Below, piece by piece: positions 37,060 to 45,940 of a DNA stretch of 64,000 nt. The position numbers and the translations under genes were made by a program. Positions within the stretch are counted from its first letter, which is position 1. Each line of letters begins with the position of its first letter. This stretch comes from Shinella zoogloeoides (GTDB lineage: Bacteria; Pseudomonadota; Alphaproteobacteria; Rhizobiales; Rhizobiaceae), in NCBI RefSeq assembly GCF_030733845.1, contig NZ_CP132311.1, forward strand, positions 3,539,501 through 3,603,500, given 5' to 3'. The notes under the pieces are model-generated. The model did no database searches. It had not been told where the DNA came from and was given only the letters and a program-made list of their open reading frames with translations.

Positions 37060-38493
37060 ATGAGGAAGACCGGCACAGCCAATCCGGGTGATGGTGTCAG
37101 CCGCCTGCTGCGGCCGGCCTTGCTCGCGGCTGCGCTGCTGTCCCTGGCGCTCCTTCCCCATCCCCTTGCCGCCGAGCCGAACGAGGCGGCCGTCACGCTG
37201 GAAAAGACCGGCTCGCTGCCGAGGGCCGAGCCCGACCCGGCCGCCGCCCTCGCGCTGCGCCGCGACAGCACGCGGCGGGAGCTGGAAGCGCTCTCCCAGA
37301 CCATCACCGTCTCCGACGAGAAGACGAAGCAGCTCGAAGCCGAGATCGCCAATCTCGAAAAGTCGCGGCAGACCTTGCGCGACGAGATCGTCAAATCGGC
37401 CGCTCTGCGCAAGGAGATGGAGGAGAAGATCCTCGCCGGCGAAAAGCGGCTGGAGGGCATGCGCGAGGAGGAGGCGGGCGTACGCGCCTCGCTGCACGAG
37501 CGCCGCGGCCTGCTCGCGGAAGTGCTCGCCGCGCTGCAGCGCATGGGCCGAAACCCGCCGCCGGCCCTGCTGGTAACGCCCGAGGACGCCTTGTCCTCCG
37601 TACGCAGCGCCATCCTGCTCGGCGCCGTCGTGCCGGGAATCCGCAAGGAAACCGATGCGCTCGTCGACGACCTCGCCTCGCTGATGGACATCAAGAGCGA
37701 CATCGACCGGGAAAAGACCGAGCTGACCGACATCATGCAGGTGCGCATCGAGGCGGAGAAGCGCACCGAACTCCTGGTCGCCGAGAACGAGGCGCTGGCC
37801 GAGACCAACAGCCGGACGCTCGCCGCCGAGCGCCGCCGCGCCGAAGAGCTCGCCGGCCGGGCGACCAGCCTGGAAGGCCTGATCGGCAGCCTCGAGCGCG
37901 AGATCGGCTCGGTGCGCGACGCCGCCGCGCTCGCCCGCGCCAAGGAAGAGGAACGGCGCAGCCAGAGCGAGGCAGAGCGCGAGAAGGCGAGGGCGCTCGC
38001 GCGCGATTCGATGCCCGACAAAAACCGCATTGCTCCGGCATATGAATTCCAGGAGCTGCAGGCAAAACTCGACTTTCCCGTGGCGGGCGACGTGCTGCGC
38101 CAGTTCGGCGAAGCGGACGGCACCGGCCATGATTCGCAGGGGCTGACGCTCGCGGCCAATCCGGGCGCGCTCGTGACGGCACCGTCGGACGGATGGATCG
38201 TCTTTGCCGGAACGTTCCGCAGCTACGGACGCATGATCATCCTGAATGCGGGGGAGGGCTACCATCTCGTCCTCGCCGGCATGGACAAGGTGAGCGTGCG
38301 GGAGGGTCAGTTCGTCGTGGCGGGAGAACCGCTCGCCGTGATGGGCGAAAAAAGGGTCGTGAGTGTCAACGCTTTGACGCTGGAAACGGACAAGCCGACA
38401 CTTTACATTGAATTCCGAAAGAACGGAAAACCGGTTGATTCCCGGCCGTGGTGGTCCGCAAAAAATTCTGGAAAGGCACGCAATGATACGTAG
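37060..38493 (+). CDS. Murein hydrolase activator, EnvC-like (degenerate LytM)
   Basis: A roughly 477-residue exported protein: signal peptide (LLRPALLAAALLSLALL then AAEP), two long coiled-coil segments (about 50-130 and 200-320, rich in Glu/Arg/Lys), and a C-terminal LytM/M23 domain. The metal-binding HxxxD and HxH residues of active M23 endopeptidases are missing (SQGLTLA, YHLVLAGM, LYIEFRKNG), as in EnvC, which activates amidases instead of cutting peptidoglycan. The ATG at 37060 follows GGGGA. It overlaps ctpA by 11 bases, a conserved pairing of septal wall remodelling with a carboxy-terminal protease. Confidence 0.9.
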   Translation: MRKTGTANPGDGVSRLLRPALLAAALLSLALLPHPLAAEPNEAAVTLEKTGSLPRAEPDPAAALALRRDSTRRELEALSQTITVSDEKTKQLEAEIANLEKSRQTLRDEIVKSAALRKEMEEKILAGEKRLEGMREEEAGVRASLHERRGLLAEVLAALQRMGRNPPPALLVTPEDALSSVRSAILLGAVVPGIRKETDALVDDLASLMDIKSDIDREKTELTDIMQVRIEAEKRTELLVAENEALAETNSRTLAAERRRAEELAGRATSLEGLIGSLEREIGSVRDAAALARAKEEERRSQSEAEREKARALARDSMPDKNRIAPAYEFQELQAKLDFPVAGDVLRQFGEADGTGHDSQGLTLAANPGALVTAPSDGWIVFAGTFRSYGRMIILNAGEGYHLVLAGMDKVSVREGQFVVAGEPLAVMGEKRVVSVNALTLETDKPTLYIEFRKNGKPVDSRPWWSAKNSGKARNDT

Positions 38494-39805
38494 GGCTTCA
38501 CTTGTTATTGTCGGTGCACTCATGGGTGCCACGGCCATGAGCGTCATCAACACGGTAACGCTGCCTGCCGAAGCCGCCGGCTCGTCGACCTATCGCGAGC
38601 TTTCCATCTTCGGCGACGTCTTCGAACGCGTGCGCGCGCAATATGTGACGCCGCCGAAGGAAGACCAGCTCATCGAGAATGCCATCAACGGCATGCTCAC
38701 CTCGCTCGACCCGCATTCCTCCTACATGAATGCGAAGGACGCCGAGGACATGCGCACCCAGACGCGCGGCGAGTTCGGCGGCCTCGGCATCGAGGTCACG
38801 ATGGAGGACGAGCTCGTCAAGGTCATCACGCCGATCGACGACACGCCGGCCGCCCGCGCGGGCGTCCTTGCCGGCGACTTCATCGCGAAGATCGACGGTG
38901 CTGACGTGCGCGGCCTGAAGCTGGAGGAAGCGGTCGAGAAGATGCGCGGCGCGGTCAACACGCCGATCAAGCTGACGCTCATCCGCAAGGGCGCCGACAA
39001 GCCGATCGAGCTGACCATCATGCGCGACATCATCGCCGTGAAGGCGGTCAAGTCGCGCGTCGAGGGCGATGTCGGGTATCTGCGCGTCATCTCCTTCACG
39101 GAAAAGACCTATGACGACTTGGAAGCCGCGATCACCAAGATCAAGGAAGAGGTTCCGGCCGACAAGCTGAAGGGCTACGTGCTCGACCTGCGCCTCAATC
39201 CGGGCGGCTTGCTCGACCAGGCGATCAACGTCTCCGACGCCTTCCTGGAGCGCGGCGAAGTCGTCTCGACCCGCGGGCGCAACGAGGACGAGACGCGCCG
39301 CTTCAACGCGACGCCGGGCGACATCGTCGACGGCAAGCCGGTGATCGTCATGGTCAATGGCGGCTCGGCCTCGGCCTCCGAAATCGTCGCCGGCGCGCTG
39401 CAGGATCTGCGCCGCGCCACCGTGCTCGGCACGCGGTCCTTCGGCAAGGGCTCGGTGCAGACCATCATCCCGATGGGCGATGCCGGCGCGCTGCGCCTGA
39501 CCACGGCGCTCTACTACACGCCGTCGGGCAAATCGATCCAGGGCACGGGCATCACGCCTGACATCACGGTCGAACAGCCGCTGCCGGCCGAGCTTCAGGG
39601 CAAGCTGGAAGCCGCCGGCGAATCGAACCTGCGCGGCCACATTCAGGGCCAGAGCGAGACGGAATCCGGCTCCGGCTCCTCGGCCTATGTGCCGCCGGAA
39701 GCCAAGGACGACCTGCAGCTTCAGTATGCGCTGGAACTGCTGCGCGGCCAGAAGACCGACCCGTCCTTCCCAGCCAATCCGGAAAAGGCCGAACTGAAGA
39801 AGTAA
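38483..39805 (+). CDS. ctpA: Carboxy-terminal processing protease (S41)
   Basis: A 440-residue periplasmic serine protease. After an N-terminal signal/anchor (ASLVIVGALMGATAMS) come the N-terminal CTP region, a PDZ domain (about 85-170; GEFGGLGIEV, VLAGDFIAKIDG) and the protease core. The catalytic Ser lies in NGGSASASEIVAG and the Lys in RSFGKGSVQT. A disordered Ser/Glu-rich tail follows. Start ATG 38483 has GGAAAGG. Its partner upstream is the EnvC-like gene; a perfect terminator follows. Confidence 0.95.
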   Translation: MIRRASLVIVGALMGATAMSVINTVTLPAEAAGSSTYRELSIFGDVFERVRAQYVTPPKEDQLIENAINGMLTSLDPHSSYMNAKDAEDMRTQTRGEFGGLGIEVTMEDELVKVITPIDDTPAARAGVLAGDFIAKIDGADVRGLKLEEAVEKMRGAVNTPIKLTLIRKGADKPIELTIMRDIIAVKAVKSRVEGDVGYLRVISFTEKTYDDLEAAITKIKEEVPADKLKGYVLDLRLNPGGLLDQAINVSDAFLERGEVVSTRGRNEDETRRFNATPGDIVDGKPVIVMVNGGSASASEIVAGALQDLRRATVLGTRSFGKGSVQTIIPMGDAGALRLTTALYYTPSGKSIQGTGITPDITVEQPLPAELQGKLEAAGESNLRGHIQGQSETESGSGSSAYVPPEAKDDLQLQYALELLRGQKTDPSFPANPEKAELKK

Positions 39806-39814
39806 ACGACCTGC

Positions 39815-39845
39815 ACGGGGCCCGTGACCGCACGGGCCCCGTTTT
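39815..39845 (+). terminator. Rho-independent terminator after ctpA
   Basis: A 12-bp perfect GC-rich stem (39815-39826 and 39831-39842), a four-base loop and a TTTT run. It lies 10 bases past the ctpA stop and before the deacetylase gene, which therefore probably has its own promoter or relies on read-through. Confidence 0.9.
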
Positions 39846-39869
39846 CCTTCCGGCCGGCACGGACTGACC

Positions 39870-41072
39870 TTGGGCACAGACATTCACGCACCGCTCGGCC
39901 AGGACCGCAAGGCAAGGCCCGGACCGTCGGGACCGTCACGGTTCCCCGCGCGCAACGTCGTGTTCACACTCGCAGTTGCCGGCATGCTCGGCTTTTCCGG
40001 CTGGACCGCGCTCGCGCCGAGCGGCCTGCGCACCGCACCGCTTGCGGAGCCAGTTGAAGACGCCTCCTCCCAGACACCGACCGGCGACAAGACCGACCAT
40101 AAGACCGCGGAAGCCGGCGACGGCGTGCGCCGCGCGAATGGCCTTTCCGGCGCCCGCGTCGAGGAAACCCGGACCGACAACGGTAATGTCGTACGCAAAT
40201 ATTCGCCCGGCACGCGCGACGGCACCGGCCCGCTCATTATCGAGGCGAACCGGATCGGTCAGGATTCCCGCACGGCAGCCTTCCCGAACGAAGACCTGCT
40301 GGAAGAGACCCCGGACGGCAAGATCCCCGTCGTCGGCCTCGACGGCACGCGGCCGATGGATCAATATGCACGACCCTGGTCCGGCGCGCGCGGCACGCGC
40401 ATCGCCATCGTCGTCGGCGGGCTGGGCCTCAGCCAGACGGGCACGCAGCGCGCGATCCGCGAACTGCCGGGCGAGGTGACGCTCGCCTTCGCCGCCAGCG
40501 GCAACAGCCTGCCGCGCTGGATGCAGGAGGCGCGCCGCGACGGCCACGAGATTCTGCTGCAGATGCCGCTGGAGCCCTTCGACTATCCGCAGAACGACCC
40601 CGGCCCCTACACGCTGCGCACCGATCTCGGCGAAGCTGGAAATCTCGCCGAACTGCACCGCGCCATGGCGAAGATCACCAACTATACCGGCATCGTGAAC
40701 TTCATGGGCGGCCGCTTCCTCTCCGATGCCGACGCGCTGGAGCCTGTCATCCGCGACATCGCCGGCCGCGGCCTGCTGTTCCTCGACGACGGCAGCACGG
40801 CGCAGTCGCTGTCGGGCACACTCGCGGGCGCCGTCGAGGCGCCGCATGCCTTTGCCGACCTCCAGCTCGATGCCGATCTCTCCGAGGCGTCGGTGCTGAA
40901 GAAGCTCGACGAGCTGGAACGCATCGCCCGGCGCAACGGCACGGCGATCGGCATCGCCTCGGCCTTCGATGAAAGTGTGGACGCGATCCGTAAATGGTGC
41001 GAGGAAGCGGGAACCCGCGGCATCGAGATCGTCGGCGTCGCCTCGCTCGCAACCGTTCCCGCCAGAAAATAG
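39870..41072 (+). CDS. Divergent polysaccharide deacetylase family protein (YibQ-like)
   Basis: A roughly 400-residue protein with a short cytoplasmic N-terminus, one membrane anchor (VVFTLAVAGMLGFSGWTAL), a low-complexity linker, and a divergent NodB-fold domain from about 170: RIAIVVGGLGLS, LAFAASGNSLPRW, EILLQMPLEPFDYP, GIVNFMGGRF, LLFLDDGSTAQS. These match the DUF610/YibQ family, predicted to act on periplasmic polysaccharide; the exact reaction is unknown. The start appears to be TTG 39870 (rhizobial orthologues begin with the same MGTD-type sequence), with a weak ribosome site. Confidence 0.85.
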   Translation: MGTDIHAPLGQDRKARPGPSGPSRFPARNVVFTLAVAGMLGFSGWTALAPSGLRTAPLAEPVEDASSQTPTGDKTDHKTAEAGDGVRRANGLSGARVEETRTDNGNVVRKYSPGTRDGTGPLIIEANRIGQDSRTAAFPNEDLLEETPDGKIPVVGLDGTRPMDQYARPWSGARGTRIAIVVGGLGLSQTGTQRAIRELPGEVTLAFAASGNSLPRWMQEARRDGHEILLQMPLEPFDYPQNDPGPYTLRTDLGEAGNLAELHRAMAKITNYTGIVNFMGGRFLSDADALEPVIRDIAGRGLLFLDDGSTAQSLSGTLAGAVEAPHAFADLQLDADLSEASVLKKLDELERIARRNGTAIGIASAFDESVDAIRKWCEEAGTRGIEIVGVASLATVPARK

Positions 41073-41081
41073 GAACTTTCG

Positions 41082-41609
41082 ATGGCCAAGGAAAAGCACA
41101 AGGTGGTTCGGGCCGAGGACCTGCCCTACCGCCCCTGTGTCGGCATCATGGTGCTGAACGCCGAAAACAAGGTCTGGGCCGGCCGGCGCATTGCCGTCGG
41201 CAATTCCGAATACGACGGCTCGCCGCAGCTCTGGCAGATGCCGCAGGGCGGCATCGACAAGAACGAGGACCCGCTGGAAGCGGCCTGGCGCGAACTCTAC
41301 GAGGAAACCGGCATCAAAAGCGCCTCGCTGCTCGCCGATGCCGGCCGCTGGATCAACTACGACCTGCCGCCGCACCTCATCGGCATCGGCCTCAAGGGCA
41401 AGTATCGCGGCCAGACGCAGCGCTGGTTCGCCTTCCGCTTCGAAGGCGAGGAGAGCGAGATCGCCATCAACCCGCCGCCAGGCGGGCACGAGGCCGAATT
41501 CGACGCCTGGGAATGGAAGGCGATGCGCGACCTGCCGGGGTTGATCGTGCCCTTCAAGCGCAAGGTCTACGAGGAAGTCGTCGAAACCTTCGCGCATCTG
41601 GCCCCCTGA
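41082..41609 (+). CDS. rppH: RNA pyrophosphohydrolase (Nudix)
   Basis: A 175-residue Nudix hydrolase that removes pyrophosphate from mRNA 5' ends or cleaves dinucleoside polyphosphates. [23 protein letters not shown] and the Nudix box [20 protein letters not shown] with following ETG are intact; AEFDAWEW matches RppH. It follows the deacetylase gene by nine bases and ends at a strong terminator. Confidence 0.95.
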   Translation: MAKEKHKVVRAEDLPYRPCVGIMVLNAENKVWAGRRIAVGNSEYDGSPQLWQMPQGGIDKNEDPLEAAWRELYEETGIKSASLLADAGRWINYDLPPHLIGIGLKGKYRGQTQRWFAFRFEGEESEIAINPPPGGHEAEFDAWEWKAMRDLPGLIVPFKRKVYEEVVETFAHLAP

Positions 41610-41615
41610 CAAACA

Positions 41616-41642
41616 AAAATCCCCGGCAAAGCCGGGGATTTT
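41616..41642. terminator. Terminator after rppH, near-symmetric
   Basis: A 12-bp stem (41616-41627 and 41631-41642) with an AAA loop, A-rich on the left and TTTT on the right. It can serve rppH on the + strand and bfr, which ends 24 bases away, on the - strand. Confidence 0.88.
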
Positions 41643-41666
41643 CGCATTCGGGATAGGCAGAAAGCT

Positions 41667-42152
41667 TTATTCGGCTTCGTTGGCCGGCGCGGCGTTGAGC
41701 TGGCCGTACTTTTCCTCGCCGAGCTTGCCGAACAGTTCGAGCTGGGTCTCCAGGAAGTCGATATGGCCTTCCTCGTCGATCAGCAGCTCTTCGAACAGCT
41801 TCATGGTGACGTAGTCGCCGGCCGCGTGACAGATGTCGCGCGACTTCTTGTAGGCCGCGCGGGCGTCGTATTCGCCGGCAAGGTCGGCTTCCAGCACTTC
41901 CTTGACGTTCTGGCCGATGCGCAGCGGTGCGACGGTCTGGAGGTTCGGGTGGCCTTCGAGGAAGATGATGCGGGCGACAAGCTTATCGGCATGCTGCATC
42001 TCTTCGATCGATTCGGCGCGCTCCTTCTTGGCGAGAAGCGTGTAACCCCAGTCCTCCAGCAGGCGGTAATGCAGCCAGTACTGGTTGACAGCACCCAGCT
42101 CGAGATAGAGCGCTTCGTTAAGCTGCTCGATGACTTTTGTGTCGCCTTTCAA
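41667..42152 (-). CDS. bfr: Bacterioferritin
   Basis: A 161-residue iron-storage protein assembling as a 24-mer. Ferroxidase ligands Glu18, Glu51 and His54 and haem-ligand Met52 are at the classical positions, and the length equals the family norm when the TTG at 42152 is used as start ([10 protein letters not shown]). That TTG has AGGAGAG at ideal distance, whereas the upstream ATG at 42176 has none and would add eight residues. It overlaps bfd by 35 bases, giving tight coupling of store and reductase partner. Iron control is expected through the Irr-type box upstream of bfd. Confidence 0.96.
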   Translation of the reverse strand: MKGDTKVIEQLNEALYLELGAVNQYWLHYRLLEDWGYTLLAKKERAESIEEMQHADKLVARIIFLEGHPNLQTVAPLRIGQNVKEVLEADLAGEYDARAAYKKSRDICHAAGDYVTMKLFEELLIDEEGHIDFLETQLELFGKLGEEKYGQLNAAPANEAE

Positions 42153-42429
42153 GGTCCGCTCTCCTGTTTTCTTCATGGAATTGTTTGAGGCGGGTCATGA
42201 AATCAAATATCTCGTCGTCCGTCGAGTCACGGCGGGCGTGGTACTGCTCGGTTGTGCGGATGATGATGTCCACCACATTGGGAAAACAGCCGCAGCAACG
42301 GCCGCGCTTCTGCATCGCGTGATAGACTTTTGCAGGCACGATGAGCTGCCAACAGTCCTCGTCGAGGAGGCTGTTGATCACGTCAACGATTTCCTTATCG
42401 GTGATGAAGTTGCAGCTGCAAACCAGCAT
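42118..42429 (-). CDS. bfd: Bacterioferritin-associated ferredoxin (2Fe-2S)
   Basis: A roughly 103-residue Bfd/BFD-domain protein. Cys4, Cys6, Cys45 and Cys48 give the C-x-C ... C-x2-C cluster pattern; the spacing between the pairs is longer than in the ~64-residue E. coli protein, and a C-terminal extension rich in Arg/His/Glu follows. Bfd reduces the Bfr haem to release iron. The ATG at 42429 opens the Cys motif directly; longer upstream frames run through the promoter. The stop lies inside the bfr N-terminus. Confidence 0.9.
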   Translation of the reverse strand: MLVCSCNFITDKEIVDVINSLLDEDCWQLIVPAKVYHAMQKRGRCCGCFPNVVDIIIRTTEQYHARRDSTDDEIFDFMTRLKQFHEENRRADLERRHKSHRAA

Positions 42430-42469
42430 TTCGTCTTGCCTGTCATACGCAAAGTACTGAGTTTTCGGG

Positions 42470-42498
42470 ATTAAGCAAAAGGGGACCTTTGTTGTCAA
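42470..42498 (-). promoter_or_regulatory. Sigma70-type promoter of bfd-bfr
   Basis: Reading the - strand: TTGACA (42498-42493), a 17-base spacer and CTTAAT (42475-42470). It lies about 40 bases upstream of the bfd ATG, and the Irr-type box is about 33 bases farther upstream. Confidence 0.7.
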
Positions 42499-42530
42499 GA
42501 ATGAACAGGTCAGCCTTGTTGACTCATAAA

Positions 42531-42547
42531 TTTAGAGTCGTTCTAAT
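42531..42547. promoter_or_regulatory. ICE-type operator for the iron regulator Irr
   Basis: TTTAGAGTCGTTCTAAT is a near-perfect dyad and matches the rhizobial iron-control element (TTTAGAA-TTCTAAA type) except for one or two bases. Irr binds such sites when haem/iron is low and represses bfr in Bradyrhizobium. Here it lies upstream of the predicted -35 box, so it might also act from a distance or mark a second promoter. Confidence 0.75.
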
Positions 42548-42819
42548 CTTGATTAAAAATATCGCCTTTTCATACGGTTACTGCATGTCAACCGACCGCA
42601 GGCCGCGCCCGAGGTGCGTCAAACTGACCGATCACGTTTTGTTGCAAAACGCCTGCCGAGGCCGGATCTTTCGTGCAAGGACACCGTTCCGGAAAATCCC
42701 GGGCGATCGAATCGTCCAGCAGGGTGACGCGTCCGCGCGCACCGAACGCAGGCGGTTCATGCAAATTCGACCCTCGAAAAACGCTGGAAATCGTCTATAT
42801 GACGGGCAAAGGAGAGCCT
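42548..42819. other. Intergenic region upstream of the metallopeptidase gene
   Basis: About 270 bases with no convincing gene. The left end is AT-rich, as is typical of promoter DNA. It contains the dyad GTTTTG-TTG-CAAAAC (42636-42650), which might be an operator or a small hairpin. An AAAGGAG ribosome site ends the stretch. Confidence 0.55.
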
Positions 42820-43254
42820 ATGGCCCGCATTGACCAGACCGAGGATTGGCGCAACCGCCATGCCCCGACAATCAGCACGTTCGAATCCCTGGCGCTGGAG
42901 GCCTATGGCCACCTGCCGGAAGAGTTCCGTGCGCTGACGGGCAACCTCATCATCGAGATCGCCGAATTCCCGAGCGACGACGTCTTTGAAGACATGGCGC
43001 TGGAAACGCCCTTCGACCTGCTCGGCCTGTTCGAGGGCCGCGGCATCAGCGAGCGCTTCACCGTCGAGACCGGCGAAATGCCCAACCGCATCACCCTCTA
43101 CCGCCGCCCGATCCTCGATTACTGGGCGGAGAACGAGGAAACCCTCGGCGACATCATCACCCACGTCCTCATCCACGAGATCGGCCACCATTTCGGCCTG
43201 TCGGACGACGACATGGAGCGCATCGAGGCAAGCGCGGAAATCGCGGCGGGGTGA
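42820..43254 (+). CDS. Zincin-like metallopeptidase family protein (DUF1025-type)
   Basis: A 144-residue soluble protein with the zinc-protease motif HEIGH (119-123), followed by HFGLSDDDM. It matches small minimal metallopeptidases found in many alphaproteobacteria; their substrates are unknown. AGGAG with six-base spacing selects ATG 42820 over upstream in-frame ATGs. The Irr-type box lies about 275 bases upstream, so iron control of this gene is possible but less likely than of bfd-bfr. Confidence 0.87.
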   Translation: MARIDQTEDWRNRHAPTISTFESLALEAYGHLPEEFRALTGNLIIEIAEFPSDDVFEDMALETPFDLLGLFEGRGISERFTVETGEMPNRITLYRRPILDYWAENEETLGDIITHVLIHEIGHHFGLSDDDMERIEASAEIAAG

Positions 43255-43277
43255 ACCCGCCGCCATTCGCGTCGGGA

Positions 43278-43484
43278 TTACTGCTCGGAAAGCTTGATAT
43301 CCGGCGTGTATTCCTTGCCCGGAACGTCCTTCACGACCGCCTGGCCGCACTGCATGACCTTGGCCTCGGCATTGTAGGCGTAGCTCGGCGAGCCGTGCAG
43401 TTCCCAGCCCTTGTTCAGCGCCAGCGTCACCTTGTGGCAGAACGAGGCGTCGTCGGGGGCGGTCAGGAAGCGGTAGACTTTCAT
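43278..43484 (-). CDS. DUF1737 domain protein
   Basis: A 68-residue soluble protein: MKVYRFLTAPDDASFCHKVT, NKGWELHGSPSYAYN and YTPDIKLSEQ match DUF1737, small conserved proteins of unknown role. It overlaps the CitE-like gene by four bases (ATGA), so both are translated from one transcript. A longer frame reaching upstream is only the shadow of that gene. Confidence 0.82.
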   Translation of the reverse strand: MKVYRFLTAPDDASFCHKVTLALNKGWELHGSPSYAYNAEAKVMQCGQAVVKDVPGKEYTPDIKLSEQ

Positions 43485-44392
43485 GCGTTCTTCTTTCTCT
43501 CGTTTATCAGGTCGGCCTTGGCGAGAAGACGCCCGGCCTGGTCGGCATGGAGTTTTTCGACCATGCGTCCGGCAAGGTTGATGACCGCCTTGCCGGCGTT
43601 TTCCGGCGCAGCGAAGGCGGCGACGATAGCGAGCGCCTCGGCCGCCTCGGCCTCCGTCACGCCATAGGCCTCGTTCGCCGCCGCGATCTGCGCCGGATGG
43701 ATCAGCATCTTGCCGTCGAAGCCCATGTGGCGGCCCTGCCGGCACTCCGCCGCAAGGCCCTCCTCATCGGCAAAATCGTTGAACACGGCATCGACGACAT
43801 CGAGCCCCGAGGCCCGTGCCGCCACCACGACCTGCAGCAGCAGCGGCACAAGATAGGGTCGGCCGGCAATATCGGCGATGCCGGTCTCCTTGCGCAGGTC
43901 GTTGAGGCCGACGACGAAGCAGTCGAGCCGGCCGCCATGGGTGCGGCCCGTCTCGGCGAGCGGCGCGACGTTGAGCAGGCCGGCCGCGGTCTCGATCATC
44001 GCCCAGAGCCGCGGGCCGTCGTCCGCACCCGCCTCGGAAAGCCAGTCGGCGACGGTCAGGACGTCCTGGGGTTCCGACACCTTCGGCAGCAGCACCGCAT
44101 CGGGCATGCATTCGAGCACCGCTTCCAGGTCGAGCACGCCGTCCGGCCCATCGAGCGTGTTGATGCGGATGACGTGCTCGCAGCCGGACGACCGGTCGAG
44201 CGTCTCGAAATGTGCGATGAGGGCGGCGCGCGCATCCGCCTTCTTCTCGGGCAGCACGGAATCTTCGAGGTCGAAGATGATTGCGTCGCAATCGAGCGCG
44301 GCGGACTTGGCAAGCGCCCGGGCATTTGCGGCGGGAACGCTCAGCACCGAGCGGCGCAGGCGAAGCGGATGGTGGTGGGGTGTCCTGTTCAT
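43481..44392 (-). CDS. HpcH/HpaI aldolase / citrate-lyase beta (CitE-like) family protein
   Basis: A 303-residue TIM-barrel lyase. RRSVLSVPAANARAL at the N-terminus, CDAIIFDLEDSVLPEKK with the Mg-binding acids, IRINTLDGPDG, AVLLPKV, AMIETAAGLLN and GFDGKMLIHPAQI match CitE/malyl-CoA-lyase relatives that cleave or form (S)-malyl- or citramalyl-CoA. The true substrate cannot be told. AAGGACGG lies just upstream of ATG 44392. It is followed by the DUF1737 gene and is divergent from a small membrane-protein gene. Confidence 0.87.
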   Translation of the reverse strand: MNRTPHHHPLRLRRSVLSVPAANARALAKSAALDCDAIIFDLEDSVLPEKKADARAALIAHFETLDRSSGCEHVIRINTLDGPDGVLDLEAVLECMPDAVLLPKVSEPQDVLTVADWLSEAGADDGPRLWAMIETAAGLLNVAPLAETGRTHGGRLDCFVVGLNDLRKETGIADIAGRPYLVPLLLQVVVAARASGLDVVDAVFNDFADEEGLAAECRQGRHMGFDGKMLIHPAQIAAANEAYGVTEAEAAEALAIVAAFAAPENAGKAVINLAGRMVEKLHADQAGRLLAKADLINERKKNA

Positions 44393-44500
44393 CCGTCCTT
44401 TTTGCCGCGCTTTGTCGCAGGCCGCAAGCACTACGAAATTCGGCCTTGCAATGGACAAAATCGGCCCCCACATTGCTTCTCAGAGAAAGGGCAAATCAAA

Positions 44501-44749
44501 ATGCAGCGTATCCGCTCCATCGTCTTCACCGTCCTCAGCCTGATGATCGCAGGCGCGACCTTCCTGTTCGCCGCCTCCGTGGGCCTTGCCATCGCCGGCA
44601 TCGTCGCCGTGCTGATGCTCGGCTCCATGCTTGCCGCCAAGCTCCAGCCGGCGCCGGTCCGCGCGACCGCCCGCAACGATCGCAGGGCAGCCGGCCAGCG
44701 CGAACCGCGCATCTGGAACGACGGTCGCGGCACGATCATCGATCTCTGA
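44501..44749 (+). CDS. Small membrane protein, unknown
   Basis: An 82-residue protein with two hydrophobic stretches (IVFTVLSLMIAGATFLFAA and GLAIAGIVAVLMLGSMLAA) and a basic, Arg-rich cytoplasmic tail (RATARNDRRAAGQREPR). No family recognised. GAAAGGG precedes the ATG, and it has a terminator-like hairpin after it, so it is probably a single-gene unit. The longer frame upstream is opposite the CitE-like gene and is not coding. Confidence 0.7.
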   Translation: MQRIRSIVFTVLSLMIAGATFLFAASVGLAIAGIVAVLMLGSMLAAKLQPAPVRATARNDRRAAGQREPRIWNDGRGTIIDL

Positions 44750-44777
44750 AGCCGCACCCTTCCCGAGGAAGAGACAC

Positions 44778-44799
44778 CCGGGCGCGCTTTCGCGCCCGG
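44778..44799 (+). terminator. Hairpin after the small membrane protein gene
   Basis: A perfect 9-bp stem CCGGGCGCG/CGCGCCCGG (44778-44786, 44791-44799) with a CTTT loop, followed by a weak T stretch. It separates the gene from leuD. Confidence 0.65.
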
Positions 44800-44906
44800 C
44801 ATTTGCGTTTGCAGCCCGGGTTTCCCGAAGATTCTCCTTCAAATTCCGGGAAAACTGATCTAAACGCTTGCACCAACCGATATCACCGCATTTCGAGGGT
44901 TTCCGC

Positions 44907-45512
44907 ATGGACAAGTTCGTCAAGCTGACCGGCGTCGCCGCGCCGCTTCCCGTCGTCAATATCGACACGGACATGATCATCCCGAAGGACTACCTCAAGA
45001 CGATCAAGCGCACCGGCCTCGGCAAGGGCCTCTTCGCCGAAGCGCGCTACAACGAGGACGGCAGCGTCAACGAAAGCTTCGTGCTGAACAAGCCGGCCTA
45101 CCAGAACGCCACGATCCTCGTCGCCGGCGACAATTTCGGCTGCGGCTCCTCGCGCGAGCATGCGCCGTGGGCGCTGCTCGACTTCGGCATCCGCTGCGTG
45201 ATTTCCACGAGCTTCGCCGACATCTTCTACAACAACTGTTTCAAGAACGGCATCCTGCCGATCGTCGTCAGCCAGGAAGACCTGGACAAGCTGATGGACG
45301 ACGCCAGCCGCGGTTCCAACGCCATCCTGACCGTTGACCTGGAAGCTCAGGAAATCACCGGTCCCGACGGCGGCCGCATCGGCTTCGAGATCGACGCCTT
45401 CCGCCGCCATTGCCTGCTGAACGGCCTCGACGACATCGGCCTGACGCTGGAAAAGGCGACGTCGATCGACAGTTTCGAGAAAGCCACCGCGTCCTCGCGT
45501 CCCTGGGCTTGA
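44907..45512 (+). CDS. leuD: 3-isopropylmalate dehydratase small subunit
   Basis: A 201-residue aconitase-swivel protein for isomerising 2- to 3-isopropylmalate in leucine synthesis, together with LeuC encoded elsewhere. [16 protein letters not shown] and [16 protein letters not shown] are diagnostic. The ATG at 44907 opens the known N-terminus; an upstream frame adds 13 unlikely residues. The Rid-family gene begins within eight bases of its end, and leuB follows that. Confidence 0.96.
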   Translation: MDKFVKLTGVAAPLPVVNIDTDMIIPKDYLKTIKRTGLGKGLFAEARYNEDGSVNESFVLNKPAYQNATILVAGDNFGCGSSREHAPWALLDFGIRCVISTSFADIFYNNCFKNGILPIVVSQEDLDKLMDDASRGSNAILTVDLEAQEITGPDGGRIGFEIDAFRRHCLLNGLDDIGLTLEKATSIDSFEKATASSRPWA

Positions 45513-45517
45513 AGCGC

Positions 45518-45898
45518 ATGCGCCGGCTGATCTCCTCCGGCTCCCCTTTCGAAGCGACGGCGGGCTATTCGCGCGCCGTCGTCGAGGGCAACTGGTGCTT
45601 CGTTTCCGGCACGACCGGCTACGACTATGCCACCATGATCATGCCCGAAAGCGTCGAGGAGCAGACGCGCAACTGCCTTGCCACCATCGGCAAGGCCCTG
45701 GAGGACGCCGGCTTCTCCTTTGCCGACGTCGTGCGCTGCCACTACTATGTCACCGAAGCGGCCTTTGCCGACCGCGTCTTCCCGATCCTCGGCGAGACCT
45801 TCGGTTCGATCCGCCCCGCCGCCACCATGGTCGTCTGCGACCTCATCCGGCCGGAAATGCTGATCGAGATCGAGATGACGGCGCTGCGCCGCAGCTAG
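45518..45898 (+). CDS. Rid-family protein (YjgF/YER057c/UK114)
   Basis: A roughly 126-residue trimeric Rid-fold protein. RIDA-type members hydrolyse reactive enamine/imine intermediates from PLP enzymes. SSGSPFEATAGYSRAV, VSGTTGYDY, SIRPAATMVVCDLI and the C-terminal EMLIEIEMTAL match the family, and the Arg in IRP lies near the place of the catalytic Arg. It sits between leuD and leuB, which suggests co-expression with branched-chain amino acid synthesis, whose dehydratases can create such intermediates. A TTG at 45509, overlapping the leuD stop, is an alternative start. Confidence 0.85.
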   Translation: MRRLISSGSPFEATAGYSRAVVEGNWCFVSGTTGYDYATMIMPESVEEQTRNCLATIGKALEDAGFSFADVVRCHYYVTEAAFADRVFPILGETFGSIRPAATMVVCDLIRPEMLIEIEMTALRRS

Positions 45899-45940
45899 CC
45901 AAAAGGCGAAGGCGCCCGCGCAAAATTCTTTCTTCCCGAT

